The notes under the pieces were generated by a model that worked only from the letters and a program-made list of their open reading frames with translations, was not told where the DNA came from and made no database searches. This document shows positions 34,200 to 43,719 of a stretch of DNA of 64,000 nucleotides, piece after piece. The position numbers were made by a program, and so were the translations under genes. The DNA lies in NCBI GenBank assembly GCA_001464765.1, contig LNDV01000029.1:186001-250000 (forward strand). The letters are read 5' to 3'. Numbering within the stretch: the stretch's first letter is position 1; every line of letters begins with the position of its first letter. The DNA comes from Betaproteobacteria bacterium Ga0077526. Its GTDB lineage: Bacteria > Pseudomonadota > Gammaproteobacteria > Burkholderiales > Ga0077523.

Positions 34200-35381
34200 A
34201 TGCGATTCCTCCCGACTGCTTCCGTGCTTGCTCTCGCCATCGGCCTGTCGGCCTGCGGCAAGAAGGAGGAGGCCGCCGCGCCACCGGGGCCCCCACCCGC
34301 AGCGGTGACGACGGCGCCTGCGACCGTGCGTTCCGTCGTGGAGTCGCAGGAGTTTCCGGCGCGCCTGGAAGCCGTGGAGTGGGTCGCCGTGCGATCCCGC
34401 ATCACCGGCTACATCCAGGAAGTTCACTTCGCGCAGGGCGCGGAAGTGCGCAAGGGCGACCTGCTCGTCACGATCGATCCGCGCCCCATCCAGGCGCGAG
34501 TCGCCAAGGCCGAGGCCGACATCGCGGCCATCGCGTCGCGCACAGACCTCGCAAGGCTGGAACTCGCCCGCACGCAGAAGCTCATGGCAAGTCAGGCAAC
34601 CTCGCAGCGCGAGCTGGACGAGAAGGCGGCCGCCGTGAAGGACCTCGAGGCCTCCATGAAGGCGGCCCGCGCCGCGCTGGATGCTTCGCGCCTCGACCTC
34701 GCCTTCACACGGATCACGGCGCCCATCACCGGGCGCGTGGGCAAGGCCGAGATCACCGCCGGCAACTTCGTGCAGACCGAAGGGCCGGAATCGCCGATGC
34801 TCACGACGATCGTGTCGTCGGGCCCCATTTACGTCACGTTCGAGGCCGACGAGCGCACGTTCGTGAAGTACGGCCTCCGCGGCCGGGGCACGGTCAAGGG
34901 CGGTCGCCTGCCGGTGGAGGTGGCGCTGTCCGGCGAGACCGGGTTCCCCCATTCCGCCACGCTCGTGTACGTCGATAACCGCGTGGATCCGCAGACCGGC
35001 AATGTGCGCATGCGCGCCCTGCTCGACAACGGTGACGGCACGCTCGTTCCCGGGCTGTATGCACGGGTGCGAATGGCCGACCCCGCGGGTGCCAAAGAGA
35101 CCGTCACCATCCCGGACGAGGCGGTCGGCACCGATCAGGACCGCAAGTTCGTCTACGTCGTCGGTGCCGACAAGAAGGCGACGTACCGAGCCATCCAGAC
35201 CGCGCAGGTTGCCGATGGCCAGCGTGCCATCGTCGAGGGCCTCAAGGCTGGCGAGCAGGTGATCGTGAACGGGCTGATGCGCGTGCGCCCCGGCCAGGTC
35301 GTCGCGGCGAAACCCGAGGGCGCGAAGCCCGCGGCAGACGCCAAGCCTGCAGACGCCGCGCCGCCGGCCGACAAGAAGTAG
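34200..35381 (+). CDS. RND efflux periplasmic adaptor (membrane fusion protein)
   Basis: The 393-residue lipoprotein (signal MRFLPTASVLALAIGLSACG, lipobox LSAC) links pump and outer-membrane channel in the periplasm. It has the barrel-sandwich halves (RSRITGYIQEVHFAQGAEVR; RITAPITGRVGKAEITAGNF), an alpha-hairpin between residues about 100-165, and a beta-barrel with VDPQTGNVRMRALLDNG. A C-terminal Ala/Pro/Lys tail is disordered. It is of the AcrA/MexE type. It sits between the TetR gene and the pump gene, 19 bases from the latter. Confidence 0.92.
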   Translation: MRFLPTASVLALAIGLSACGKKEEAAAPPGPPPAAVTTAPATVRSVVESQEFPARLEAVEWVAVRSRITGYIQEVHFAQGAEVRKGDLLVTIDPRPIQARVAKAEADIAAIASRTDLARLELARTQKLMASQATSQRELDEKAAAVKDLEASMKAARAALDASRLDLAFTRITAPITGRVGKAEITAGNFVQTEGPESPMLTTIVSSGPIYVTFEADERTFVKYGLRGRGTVKGGRLPVEVALSGETGFPHSATLVYVDNRVDPQTGNVRMRALLDNGDGTLVPGLYARVRMADPAGAKETVTIPDEAVGTDQDRKFVYVVGADKKATYRAIQTAQVADGQRAIVEGLKAGEQVIVNGLMRVRPGQVVAAKPEGAKPAADAKPADAAPPADKK

Positions 35382-35400
35382 CCGAGGGGAGACGAGCGCC

Positions 35401-38400
35401 ATGGATCTTTCCCGCTTCTTCACCGACCGGCCGATCTTCGCGTCGGTCGTCTCGATCTTCATCTTCATCGCCGGCGTGCTGGCAATGCTTCGCCTGCCGG
35501 TGTCCGAGTATCCGGAAGTCGTTCCGCCGTCCGTGCAGGTCCGCACGCAGTTCCCCGGCGCCAACCCGCAGGTGCTGGCCGATACCGTGGCGGCGCCGCT
35601 GGAGGAGGTCATCAACGGCGTCGAGGACATGCTTTACATGTCCTCGCAGAGCACGGCTGACGGCTCGTATCAGCTCACCGTCACCTTCAAGGTCGGGACC
35701 GATGTCGATCGCGCGGAGAACCAAGTGCAGAGCCGGGTCCAACGTGCGCTACCCCGGCTGCCGGAGGAGGTCCGCCGCATCGGTGTGATCGCCCAGAAGG
35801 CCTCGCCGAACCTCACCATGGTGGTGTCTCTGGTGTCTCCGGACGACCGCTACGGCGAGCTCTACCAGCGCAACTACGCCGTGCTCAACATCAAGAACCG
35901 GCTGCAGCGTATCGAGGGCATGGGTCTCGTCGACGTGTTCGGCGGTGGTGACTACGCCATGCGCATCTGGCTGCTGCCACCCAAGCTTGCGGCGCTCGGC
36001 CTGCAGGCCACCGACGTGGTCCGCGCGCTCCAGGAGCAGAACGTGCAGGTGGCTGCCGGGGTGCTGGGAGCGCCGCCTTCGAACGGCGCGACGGCCTTCC
36101 AGCTCAACGTGAATGCCAAGGGCCGTCTGGTCGACGAGGAAGAGTTCGGCAACATCATCGTGCGCAGCACCGCGTCGGGCATTGTCCGCCTGAAGGACGT
36201 CGCAAGGGTCGAGCTGGGCGCGAACACGTACTCCCTGCGCAGCCTGCTCGACAACAAACCGTCCATCGGGATTGCCGTGTTCCAGTCGCCCAAGGCGAAC
36301 GCGCTGGAACTCTCGACGAGCGTGCGCGAGGCCATGGAGGAACTGAAGGCCGACTTCCCGCCGGGCCTCGACTACAGGATCGTCTACGACCCCACCCAGT
36401 TCGTTCGCGCCTCCATCAAGGCAGTGGTGGTCACTCTTTTCGAGGCGGTGGCGCTGGTAGTGCTGGTCGTGATCGTGTTCCTGCAGACCTGGCGGGCGTC
36501 CATCATCCCGCTGATCGCGGTGCCGGTGTCCATCGTGGGCACGTTCGCGCTACTGATGCTGTTCGGCTTCTCGATCAACACGCTCACGCTGTTCGGCATG
36601 GTGCTGGCCATCGGCATCGTCGTGGACGATGCGATCGTGGTCGTCGAGAACGTGGAGCGCAACATCTCCAACGGCCTCACGCCGCTCGCAGCTACGCACC
36701 AGGCGATGCGCGAGGTGAGCGGGCCGATCGTCGCCACGACGCTCGTGCTGTGCGCCGTGTTCATCCCGACGGCCTTCGTGTCGGGCCTGAGCGGGCAGTT
36801 CTACAACCAGTTCGCGCTCACGATCGCCATCTCGACCGTGATCTCGATGGTGAACTCGCTCACGCTGTCGCCGGCGTTGGCGGCCGTGCTGCTCCAGCCG
36901 CACGGCGCCAAGAAGGATGTCGTGCAGCGTGGACTCGACTTCCTGCTCGGCTGGTTCTTCCGCCCGTTCAACCGGTTCTTCGGTCGGGCGTCCACCCGCT
37001 ACGAGCGTCGCGTCGGCCGCCTGCTCAACCTGAAGAGCGTGGTGATGCTGGTCTACGCGGGCCTCATCGGGCTCACCGTCGTCCTGTTCGACGCCGTGCC
37101 GAAGGGGTTCGTGCCCACGCAGGACAAGCAGTACCTCGTGGGGTTCGCCAAGCTGCCCGACGGCGCTTCGCTCGACCGCACGGAGGCCGTGATCAAGCGC
37201 ATGGGCGAGATCGGCCTCAAGCACCCTGCGGTGTCGGACTCCGTCGCGTTCCCCGGTCTGTCGATCAACGGCTTCACGAACAACCCGAACGAGGGCATCG
37301 CCTTCTTCGGCCTGAAGCCGTTCGAGGAGCGGAAGGGGTTCGAGACGTCGCTGTGGGGCACCTTCCTCAAGCTGAACGAGGAACTCGCCGGCATCCAGGA
37401 CGCCTTCGTGATGGTGTTCCCCCCGCCGTCGGTGGAAGGTCTCGGTACCATCGGCGGCTTCCGGCTGCAGATCGAGGACAAGGCGAACGTCGGCTTCCGC
37501 GCGCTGAACGACGCGCTGCAGGCCACCATGGCCAAGGCGTACCAGACCAAGGAACTCGCAGGCGTCTTCTCCAGCTACACGATCAACGTTCCGCAGATCT
37601 ACGCGGACGTCGATCGCGAGAAGGCCAAGCGCATGGGCATCGGCCTGGAGGAGATCTTCGGCGCGCTGCAGGTGAACCTCGGGTCGTTGTACGTGAACGA
37701 CTTCAACAAGTTCGGCCGCACGTATCAGGTGATCGTCCAGGCGGACACCGCGTACCGGCTGCAGCCCGAGGACATCGGCCGCATCAAGATCCGCTCGTCG
37801 CGCGGCGAGATGGTGCAGCTGTCGTCCCTGCTGGAAGCCAAGCCGTCGTTCGGTCCGGATCGCGTGCAGCGCTACAACACGTACGTGACGGCCGACGTTA
37901 ACGGTGGCCCCGCCCCGGGCTTCTCCTCGGGTCAGGCGCAGGATGCGATGCAGCGCATCCTCGCGGAGACGCTGCCCAAGGGCATCGGCTACGAGTGGAC
38001 CGATCTCACGTACCAGGAAATCCTCGCGGGCAACACGATGGTGTTCGTGTTCCCGCTGTGCGTGCTGCTCGCCTTCCTCGTGCTGGCCGCCCAGTACGAA
38101 AGCCTGCGGCTGCCGCTCGCGGTGATCCTGATCGTGCCGCTCTGCATCCTGTTCGCGATCCTCGGTGTTTGGATAACCTCCGGGGAGCAATCCCTGTTTA
38201 GCTACCTTTTGACCAAGCTCGGGGCTAACTACACCACAGGCGACAACAACATCTTCACGCAGATTGCCTTCATCGTGCTCGCGGGTCTCGCATGCAAGAA
38301 CGCGATCCTGATCGTGGAGTTCGCCCGCGATCTCGAACTCGCCGGCCGCACCACGGTGCAGGCTGCGCTGGAAGCCTGCCGGTTGCGGCTTCGGCCGATC

Positions 38401-38640
38401 CTGATGACGTCCTTCGCCTTCATCATGGGTGTGCTGCCCCTGGTGCTGGCGAGTGGCGCGGGTGCGGAGATGCGCCAGGCCATCGGCATCGCAGTGTTCT
38501 TCGGGATGCTCGGCGTGACGCTGTTCGGACTGTTCCTCACGCCCGTGTTCTATGTGCTCGTGCGCGGTCGCAAACCTCTGAAGAGGCCTTCAGGGGACCA
38601 TCCCGCGCCCGTCGTGGAAGGAGGGGCCGACCATGTTTGA
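35401..38640 (+). CDS. RND multidrug efflux pump (HAE1 family), with atypical insertion
   Basis: The 1079-residue inner-membrane pump is a proton-driven exporter of the AcrB/MexF/OqxB type: N-terminal MDLSRFFTDRPIFASVVSIF, the proton-relay pair in IGIVVDDAIVVVENVERN (TM4), and C-terminal IVLAGLACKNAILIVEFARD. Between GVWIT (residue 926) and TGDNNIF there are about 20 extra residues (SGEQSLFSYLLTKLGANYT) coded at about 38179-38235 with codons such as ATA, CAA, TTT, CTT and ACA that are rare in the rest of the gene. Homologues I recall lack them. Otherwise intact. Its last eight bases overlap the channel gene. Confidence 0.92.
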   Translation: MDLSRFFTDRPIFASVVSIFIFIAGVLAMLRLPVSEYPEVVPPSVQVRTQFPGANPQVLADTVAAPLEEVINGVEDMLYMSSQSTADGSYQLTVTFKVGTDVDRAENQVQSRVQRALPRLPEEVRRIGVIAQKASPNLTMVVSLVSPDDRYGELYQRNYAVLNIKNRLQRIEGMGLVDVFGGGDYAMRIWLLPPKLAALGLQATDVVRALQEQNVQVAAGVLGAPPSNGATAFQLNVNAKGRLVDEEEFGNIIVRSTASGIVRLKDVARVELGANTYSLRSLLDNKPSIGIAVFQSPKANALELSTSVREAMEELKADFPPGLDYRIVYDPTQFVRASIKAVVVTLFEAVALVVLVVIVFLQTWRASIIPLIAVPVSIVGTFALLMLFGFSINTLTLFGMVLAIGIVVDDAIVVVENVERNISNGLTPLAATHQAMREVSGPIVATTLVLCAVFIPTAFVSGLSGQFYNQFALTIAISTVISMVNSLTLSPALAAVLLQPHGAKKDVVQRGLDFLLGWFFRPFNRFFGRASTRYERRVGRLLNLKSVVMLVYAGLIGLTVVLFDAVPKGFVPTQDKQYLVGFAKLPDGASLDRTEAVIKRMGEIGLKHPAVSDSVAFPGLSINGFTNNPNEGIAFFGLKPFEERKGFETSLWGTFLKLNEELAGIQDAFVMVFPPPSVEGLGTIGGFRLQIEDKANVGFRALNDALQATMAKAYQTKELAGVFSSYTINVPQIYADVDREKAKRMGIGLEEIFGALQVNLGSLYVNDFNKFGRTYQVIVQADTAYRLQPEDIGRIKIRSSRGEMVQLSSLLEAKPSFGPDRVQRYNTYVTADVNGGPAPGFSSGQAQDAMQRILAETLPKGIGYEWTDLTYQEILAGNTMVFVFPLCVLLAFLVLAAQYESLRLPLAVILIVPLCILFAILGVWITSGEQSLFSYLLTKLGANYTTGDNNIFTQIAFIVLAGLACKNAILIVEFARDLELAGRTTVQAALEACRLRLRPILMTSFAFIMGVLPLVLASGAGAEMRQAIGIAVFFGMLGVTLFGLFLTPVFYVLVRGRKPLKRPSGDHPAPVVEGGADHV

Positions 38641-40096
38641 GATCCGCAAGGGCGTCCTCGCCGTCGCGCTGGCGCTGTCCGGTTGCAGCCTGGCGCCGAC
38701 CTTCGAGCAACCCAAGGTGGAAATGCCGGGCGCCTACAAGCAGGCGGCGCTTGCCCTGCCTGCCGATGAGCGTGGCTCGTGGAAGCCGGCCGAGCCGGCG
38801 GAGGCGCAGCCGCGCGGCGAGTGGTGGAAGGTATTCGGCGATCCCTCGCTCGATCAGCTCATGGCCGATGCGACCAAGGGCAGTCCTGCGCTCGCCGCGG
38901 CCGCTGCGCGCGTGACACAGGCGCGAGCGCTGCTGGGCATCACTTCAGCGGATCGCGGGTTTCAGGCAAGTGTGGGCGTCGGTCCGATCAACACCCGCTC
39001 GTCACCGGCTTCGCTCGGACTGCCAGCGGGTACGGATGTCGGCTCTCGCACGCTGTGGCGCGCGCCTGTCGTGGCGAGCTACGAGGTCGATCTGTTCGGC
39101 CGGGTCAAGGACAGCGTGGCGGCGGCGAAGAAGGATCTCGCCGGACAGGAAGCCACCTATCGTTCTGTGGAACTCGCCCTCCAGGCTGACATCGCGCGCA
39201 CGTACTTCGAAGTGAGGGAAGCCGACCGCGACATCGTGCTGCTGCTCGAGGCGGTGCGCATCCGCAAGGCATCCGCCGATCTTCTCGCCGCGCGTCTGGA
39301 GGCCGGGGCGGTGGGGGAGTTCGACGTATCCCGCGCCAGGGCGGAACTCGCCATCACGCAGTCGGAACTCGAAGCCGCCCGCGGGCGCCGCGATCGGCTC
39401 GAATCCGCGCTGGCCGTGCTCGCGGGTCGCCCGCCGTCGGCCGTCACCGTCGATGTCTCGGTGGCGGACCGCAAGGTGCCGGCCATTCCCGCGGGTCTGC
39501 CGTCGTCGCTGCTGGAGCGCCGGCCCGATGTCGTGACGGCACAGGCCGCCCTGGAAGCCGCCAACAAGCGCATCGGTGTCGCAAAGTCCGCATTCTTTCC
39601 GTCGCTGAGGCTCACGGGCACCGCCGGCTTCGAGGCCGACGAGTTGGGTGACGTCTTTCGCTGGTCGAGCCGCACGTGGTTCCTGGGCCCGTTCATCGGC
39701 ACGATCCTCTCGGTGCCTGTCTTCGATGGCGGCCGCAACCGTGCCGGTTTGGAGAGAGCCAAGGCGGAGTACGAGGAAGCCGTGGCCCGGTATCGCCAGC
39801 AGGTGCTGGTCGCGTTCGGCGACGTGGAGGACAGCCTCGCGGGTTTGCGGGCGCTCGACGCGCAGTCCCGTGCGATGGGGCAGGCGGTGGAGTCCGTGCG
39901 CCGGGCTTCGCGCATCGCGCAGGCGCGCTTCGACGCCGGCGCGGTGAACTACCTCGAAGTGCTGGATGTGCAGCGCACGCAGCTCGATGCGGAGCGCGAA
40001 GCCAATCGGGTTTCGGGGGCGCGGCTGTTGGGCACGGTGGCGCTCATCCGCTCGCTCGGCGGGGGCTGGGGCGAGAGCAAGCCAGCGGACAAGTAG
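38633..40096 (+). CDS. RND outer-membrane channel lipoprotein (NodT/OprM family)
   Basis: The 487-residue protein is the TolC-like exit duct: lipoprotein signal with LSGC, then EWWKVFGDPSLDQLMADATK, long coiled-coil regions (LEAARGRRDRLESALAVLAG) and the second repeat (RVGVAKSAFFPSLRLTG-like RIGVAKSAFFPSLRLTGTAG). The start overlaps the pump gene by eight bases, so translation is coupled. With the adaptor and pump it completes a three-part efflux system. It is followed by a strong bidirectional hairpin. Confidence 0.92.
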   Translation: MFEIRKGVLAVALALSGCSLAPTFEQPKVEMPGAYKQAALALPADERGSWKPAEPAEAQPRGEWWKVFGDPSLDQLMADATKGSPALAAAAARVTQARALLGITSADRGFQASVGVGPINTRSSPASLGLPAGTDVGSRTLWRAPVVASYEVDLFGRVKDSVAAAKKDLAGQEATYRSVELALQADIARTYFEVREADRDIVLLLEAVRIRKASADLLAARLEAGAVGEFDVSRARAELAITQSELEAARGRRDRLESALAVLAGRPPSAVTVDVSVADRKVPAIPAGLPSSLLERRPDVVTAQAALEAANKRIGVAKSAFFPSLRLTGTAGFEADELGDVFRWSSRTWFLGPFIGTILSVPVFDGGRNRAGLERAKAEYEEAVARYRQQVLVAFGDVEDSLAGLRALDAQSRAMGQAVESVRRASRIAQARFDAGAVNYLEVLDVQRTQLDAEREANRVSGARLLGTVALIRSLGGGWGESKPADK

Positions 40097-40117
40097 AAGG
40101 TCGGTCGTTGCCAGCGC

Positions 40118-40148
40118 ACGGGCCACGAGGATTCTCCTCGGGGCCCGT
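40118..40148. terminator. bidirectional hairpin terminator
   Basis: ACGGGCCACGAGGA and TCCTCGGGGCCCGT form a 14-base stem with one mismatch around TTC. It lies between the convergent efflux operon and TRAP genes. Confidence 0.75.
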
Positions 40149-40175
40149 TCCACGTCATCTGGATGTGTCAGGATC

Positions 40176-41486
40176 CTACGGCTGCATCTTCGCCGGAAGC
40201 CACATCACCAGTTCCGGGAAGATCACGATCAGCAGGATCACCACGAGCTGCACCCCGATGAAGGGCCACACGCCGCGATACATGTCGCGCAGCGTGATCT
40301 CCTTCGGGGCGATGCCGCGGAGGTAGAAGATGGACGGTGCCATCGGCGGTGTCAGGTAGGCGGTCTGCAGGATCACCAGGAACAGCACGCAGTACCACAC
40401 CACGTCGAAACCGGCCGCCGCGACCAGCGGTCCGGTGATGGGCACGACGATGAGGATGATCACCAGAGGGTCGAGCATGAACCCCGCGGCGAAGGTGATC
40501 GCCACGATCAGCCCGATGAGCCCCCAGCGGCCGATGTTGGTCACCTGGAGCAGGTCCTGGATCGTCTGCATGCCGCCCGCCGCGACGAAGACCGCTGCGA
40601 ACACCGACCCGCACGTGACGATGAACAGGATCATCGCCGTGATGCGCACCGTGCGCAGGGTCGAATCGACCGCCACGGCCCAGCTCAGCTTCCGGTAGAG
40701 CGCTGCAAGGATGACCGTGCCGAGGGCACCGGTCGCGGCGGCCTCGGTAGGCGTGGCGATGCCGGCCATCATGGAACCCAGCACGAAGACGATGACCACC
40801 ATCGGTGGCACCAGCACGCCGGCGGTGGTCTTGAGCTTCTCGCCGAGCGGCACGACCCGTTCGTTCGCGTGGACGCTCGGTCCGAGCGACGGGTTCAGTG
40901 TGCATCGCGCAAGAATGTAGAGGATGTACATGCTCGCGAGGAGCAGGCCGGGCACGATCATGCCGATGAGGATCGGGCCCACCGACGCATTGGCCACGGG
41001 ACCGATGACGATGGCGAGCACCGATGGCGGGATGATGGTCCCGAGCGATCCGCCTGCGCAGATGGTCCCGCAGATGAGCGCCTTGTCGTAGCGATGGCGC
41101 ATCATCGCGGGGATGGCCAGCAGCCCGACGACGGTTTCCGTCGCGCCCACCACGCCGCTGGTCGCCGCGAAGATCACGCACATGAGCACGGTGCCGATCG
41201 CGAGCCCGCCGGGGATTCGCCGGGTCCACATGTGGATGGCGTCGTACAGCCGCGATGCGATACCCGATGCCTCGAACATCGCTCCCATGAAGATGAACAG
41301 CGGCACGGCGGCCAGCACCTGTGCGGTGGCGACTTCCTCGACCTTGAGCAGCACCTGATACAGCAGCCCCTCATGGCCGAACTGCCAGAAGCCGAAGCCG
41401 ACGGCGAGGCCCAGCATCACCAGCGCCACCGGAAAGCCGGTGAGGATGCCGGCGATCAGGGCGGGGAACATCCAGAGGGCGGACAT
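40176..41486 (-). CDS. dctM: TRAP transporter large permease (DctM)
   Basis: The 436-residue, roughly 12-helix protein is the ion-coupled channel subunit of a TRAP transporter: FPVALVMLGLAVGFGFWQF, VPLFIFMGAMFEASGIASRL, SGVVGATETVVGLLAIPAMM, GGSLGTIIPPSVLAIVIGP and LTPPMAPSIFYLRG. It works with the small permease (41527) and binding protein (42073), all on the minus strand in the order P-Q-M with short gaps. The gene ends near the shared terminator with the efflux operon. Confidence 0.92.
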   Translation of the reverse strand: MSALWMFPALIAGILTGFPVALVMLGLAVGFGFWQFGHEGLLYQVLLKVEEVATAQVLAAVPLFIFMGAMFEASGIASRLYDAIHMWTRRIPGGLAIGTVLMCVIFAATSGVVGATETVVGLLAIPAMMRHRYDKALICGTICAGGSLGTIIPPSVLAIVIGPVANASVGPILIGMIVPGLLLASMYILYILARCTLNPSLGPSVHANERVVPLGEKLKTTAGVLVPPMVVIVFVLGSMMAGIATPTEAAATGALGTVILAALYRKLSWAVAVDSTLRTVRITAMILFIVTCGSVFAAVFVAAGGMQTIQDLLQVTNIGRWGLIGLIVAITFAAGFMLDPLVIILIVVPITGPLVAAAGFDVVWYCVLFLVILQTAYLTPPMAPSIFYLRGIAPKEITLRDMYRGVWPFIGVQLVVILLIVIFPELVMWLPAKMQP

Positions 41487-41526
41487 GGCGAGGGGGTGTT
41501 CCCGTGAGGCTGGCTCGTGGTGCCGG

Positions 41527-42054
41527 TCAGTCGTGACCGGCGGATGGTGTGGCGGAGAGGCCGCCCCGGATGCGATCGATGCGCCGCAGGATCTCGGCCA
41601 GCACCTGGATGGTGAGCATCAGGAAACCCGCGAACAGCACGAAGCGGAACGGCCACAGAACCGGGTTCCACGCCGAGGACCCCGAGCGTTCACCGCTTTC
41701 GTAGGCTCCCGCGAAATAGGTCCACAGCCCGTAAGTGATCCACGCCAGCACCGGCAGCGCGACCAGGCTGAAGCCGACGAGGTCGACCCAGGCAAGACGG
41801 TGTTTGGTGCGTTCGGTGTAGAGCAGATCCACCCGGACGTGCGAGTCGTGCGACAGCGCATAGGCGATCGACAGCACGAACGCCGAGCCCATCAGGTAGG
41901 TGTTGACGTCGAAACCCCACAGCGTCGGGGCATTGGCGATGTAGCGCATCCCCACGTCGTAGAGCATCAGCACGATGAGGGCGATGACGAGCAGCGCGGC
42001 GATCACGCCGCACGCCCGGCTGAGGGCGTCGACCGCACGCACCAGGGTCTTCAT
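41527..42054 (-). CDS. dctQ: TRAP transporter small permease (DctQ)
   Basis: The 175-residue protein has four membrane helices, the first being CGVIAALLVIALIVLMLYDV, with the family's RYIANAPTLWGFDVNTYLMG loop and DSHVRVDLLY. It pairs with DctM in the inner membrane. It starts 18 bases downstream of the binding protein stop and is 40 bases upstream of DctM. Confidence 0.9.
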   Translation of the reverse strand: MKTLVRAVDALSRACGVIAALLVIALIVLMLYDVGMRYIANAPTLWGFDVNTYLMGSAFVLSIAYALSHDSHVRVDLLYTERTKHRLAWVDLVGFSLVALPVLAWITYGLWTYFAGAYESGERSGSSAWNPVLWPFRFVLFAGFLMLTIQVLAEILRRIDRIRGGLSATPSAGHD

Positions 42055-42072
42055 CTTCGCGGCGCAGGGGGC

Positions 42073-43125
42073 CTAGCGCAGATCGCGCCGGTAGTTCTTG
42101 GAATTCTCCCAGCGTGCTTCGAAGGCGCGCTTGTGATCCAGCACCTTCTTGAACCAGACCTCCTTCGGATCGGCGGCGTACTTGTCTTCCCACGCGCGCG
42201 TGGCTTTCTTCCAGGCGTCGAGATAGCTGTCGTCCACGCGCATGATCGTGATGCCTTCCTTGCGGTAGGTCTCCAGGGCATCCATGTCCATGCGGTTGAT
42301 CTCCATCCACGACTCCAGGGTGGAGAGCTTCGCAGCCTGGCGGATCAGCATCTGCGTCTGCGCATCGAAGCCGTCCCACAGTGCCTTGCTGAAGAGACAT
42401 TCCTGGACGGACGCCGGTGTCTGCACGCCGGGGAGCACGATGTACTTGGAGATCTTCTGGAAGCCGAAGGGCAGATTGACGCCGGGCGTGGACCACTCGA
42501 TGGCGTCGACGAGACCGCGTTCGAGGGCCGGGTACACGTCGCCGCCTGCGAGGATCACGGTGGACGCGCCGAGCGAAGCGCCGATTTCGGCAGCAGCGCC
42601 AGACGTGCGCCACTTGAGGCCCTTGATGTCCTCGATTTTGCGGACAGGCTTCTTGGAATGCATGTGGATCTCGTCGGAGTGCCCGCCGCAGGGCATCCCG
42701 ACGATGCCGAACTTCTCCATGCGCCACTGTTCCCACAGTTCGGCGCCGCCGCCGTTGTAGAGCCAGTGCAGAAGCCCTTCCGCGCCCGGCGTGCCGGGGT
42801 AGCCGCCGAACAGCACCGCGGTCTTGTCCACGCCGAGGTCGTAGCCGGACCACGTGTGGCCGGCCGGCGCGATCTTCTTCTGCACCGTCTCGGTGATCTT
42901 CAGCGGCGAGCCGATCGTTCCGCCGGCGAACACCTGGAACTTCACCTTGCCGCCGGTCAGCTTCTCGACCTTCGTGGCGAAGCCCTTGGCGAACAGTTCC
43001 AGGTGCGGCCCGCCCGACCACGCGGTGGCCATGCGGATGGGTTCCTGCGCTGATGCAGCGGCGGAGAAGGTTCCGATCCCGAACGCGACGAACAGCGCGC
43101 GTGCGGCAGTGCGGCACGAAGTCAT
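42073..43125 (-). CDS. dctP: TRAP transporter substrate-binding protein (DctP)
   Basis: The 350-residue protein has a signal peptide (MTSCRTAARALFVAFGIGTF, cleavage near ASA) and a DctP-type binding fold: PIRMATAWSGGPHLELFAKG, ITETVQKKIAPAGHTWSGYD, KWRTSGAAAEIGASLGAS, VDAIEWSTPGVNLPFGFQKI. The ligand is probably an organic acid; related clusters transport carboxylic or aromatic acids, and the ligand cannot be read from the sequence. ATG 43125 begins the signal peptide and has AGAAAGG upstream; longer in-frame extensions were not used. Confidence 0.9.
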   Translation of the reverse strand: MTSCRTAARALFVAFGIGTFSAAASAQEPIRMATAWSGGPHLELFAKGFATKVEKLTGGKVKFQVFAGGTIGSPLKITETVQKKIAPAGHTWSGYDLGVDKTAVLFGGYPGTPGAEGLLHWLYNGGGAELWEQWRMEKFGIVGMPCGGHSDEIHMHSKKPVRKIEDIKGLKWRTSGAAAEIGASLGASTVILAGGDVYPALERGLVDAIEWSTPGVNLPFGFQKISKYIVLPGVQTPASVQECLFSKALWDGFDAQTQMLIRQAAKLSTLESWMEINRMDMDALETYRKEGITIMRVDDSYLDAWKKATRAWEDKYAADPKEVWFKKVLDHKRAFEARWENSKNYRRDLR

Positions 43126-43177
43126 GGTCTTGGCCTTTCTGTGACGGGACGGTGCGACGGCGGGCGAACGGGACGGC

Positions 43178-43615
43178 TTACTTGCGTCCGACGGCGACGA
43201 GTTCCACCTCGAACACGAGCACGGCATTGGGAGGAATCACGCCGCCGGCACCGCGGTCGCCGTAGGCGATGGCGGGCGGGCACGTGAGCTTCGCCTTGCC
43301 GCCTTCCTTGATGCGCTGCACGCCTTCGGTCCAGCAGGGGATCACGCGGTTCAGCGGGAACTCCGTGGGCTTGCCGCGCGAGTAGGAACTGTCGAACTCG
43401 CGGCCGTCCGGGAACATGCCCTTGTAGTGGACCGTGACGACGTCAGACGCGGACGGATTCGCGCCCTTGCCCTCGGCCAGGGAGCGGAACACGAGCCCGC
43501 TCTTGGTGACGACCGCGCCCGGTTCCTTTGCGGCGCTCTCGAGCGCGCTGGTCTGTGCGGCGGCATGGCCTGCCGCGGCGAGGGTGAGGATCGCGATCGC
43601 GATTGCGTTCTTCAT
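43178..43615 (-). CDS. periplasmic FKBP-type peptidyl-prolyl isomerase
   Basis: The 145-residue protein has a signal peptide (MKNAIAIAILTLAAAGHAAA) and an FKBP domain: GLVFRSLAEGKGANPSASD, VTVHYKGMFPDGREFDSS, NRVIPCWTEGVQRIKEGG, CPPAIAYGDRGAGGVIPPNA and LVFEVELVAVG. It should speed proline isomerisation in periplasmic folding. GGAG lies about eight bases before ATG 43615. It lies just upstream of the TRAP operon on the same strand, 52 bases from DctP, and is divergent from the tRNA-dihydrouridine synthase gene. Confidence 0.92.
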   Translation of the reverse strand: MKNAIAIAILTLAAAGHAAAQTSALESAAKEPGAVVTKSGLVFRSLAEGKGANPSASDVVTVHYKGMFPDGREFDSSYSRGKPTEFPLNRVIPCWTEGVQRIKEGGKAKLTCPPAIAYGDRGAGGVIPPNAVLVFEVELVAVGRK

Positions 43616-43719
43616 CAAAATGCTCCGTGGTGTCATCGGTGGCGGATGATCCCATTGCCGCCCGCGTGTCGCAACACGCGTCCCGTACACTGTCGGCCTC
43701 TTTCCCGGCTCCCGGCCCG

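Noticed and set aside
36550..38190. Minus-strand open frame inside the RND pump gene
   Set aside because: It is antisense to a well-conserved pump; the sequence is His/Arg/Glu-rich shadow.
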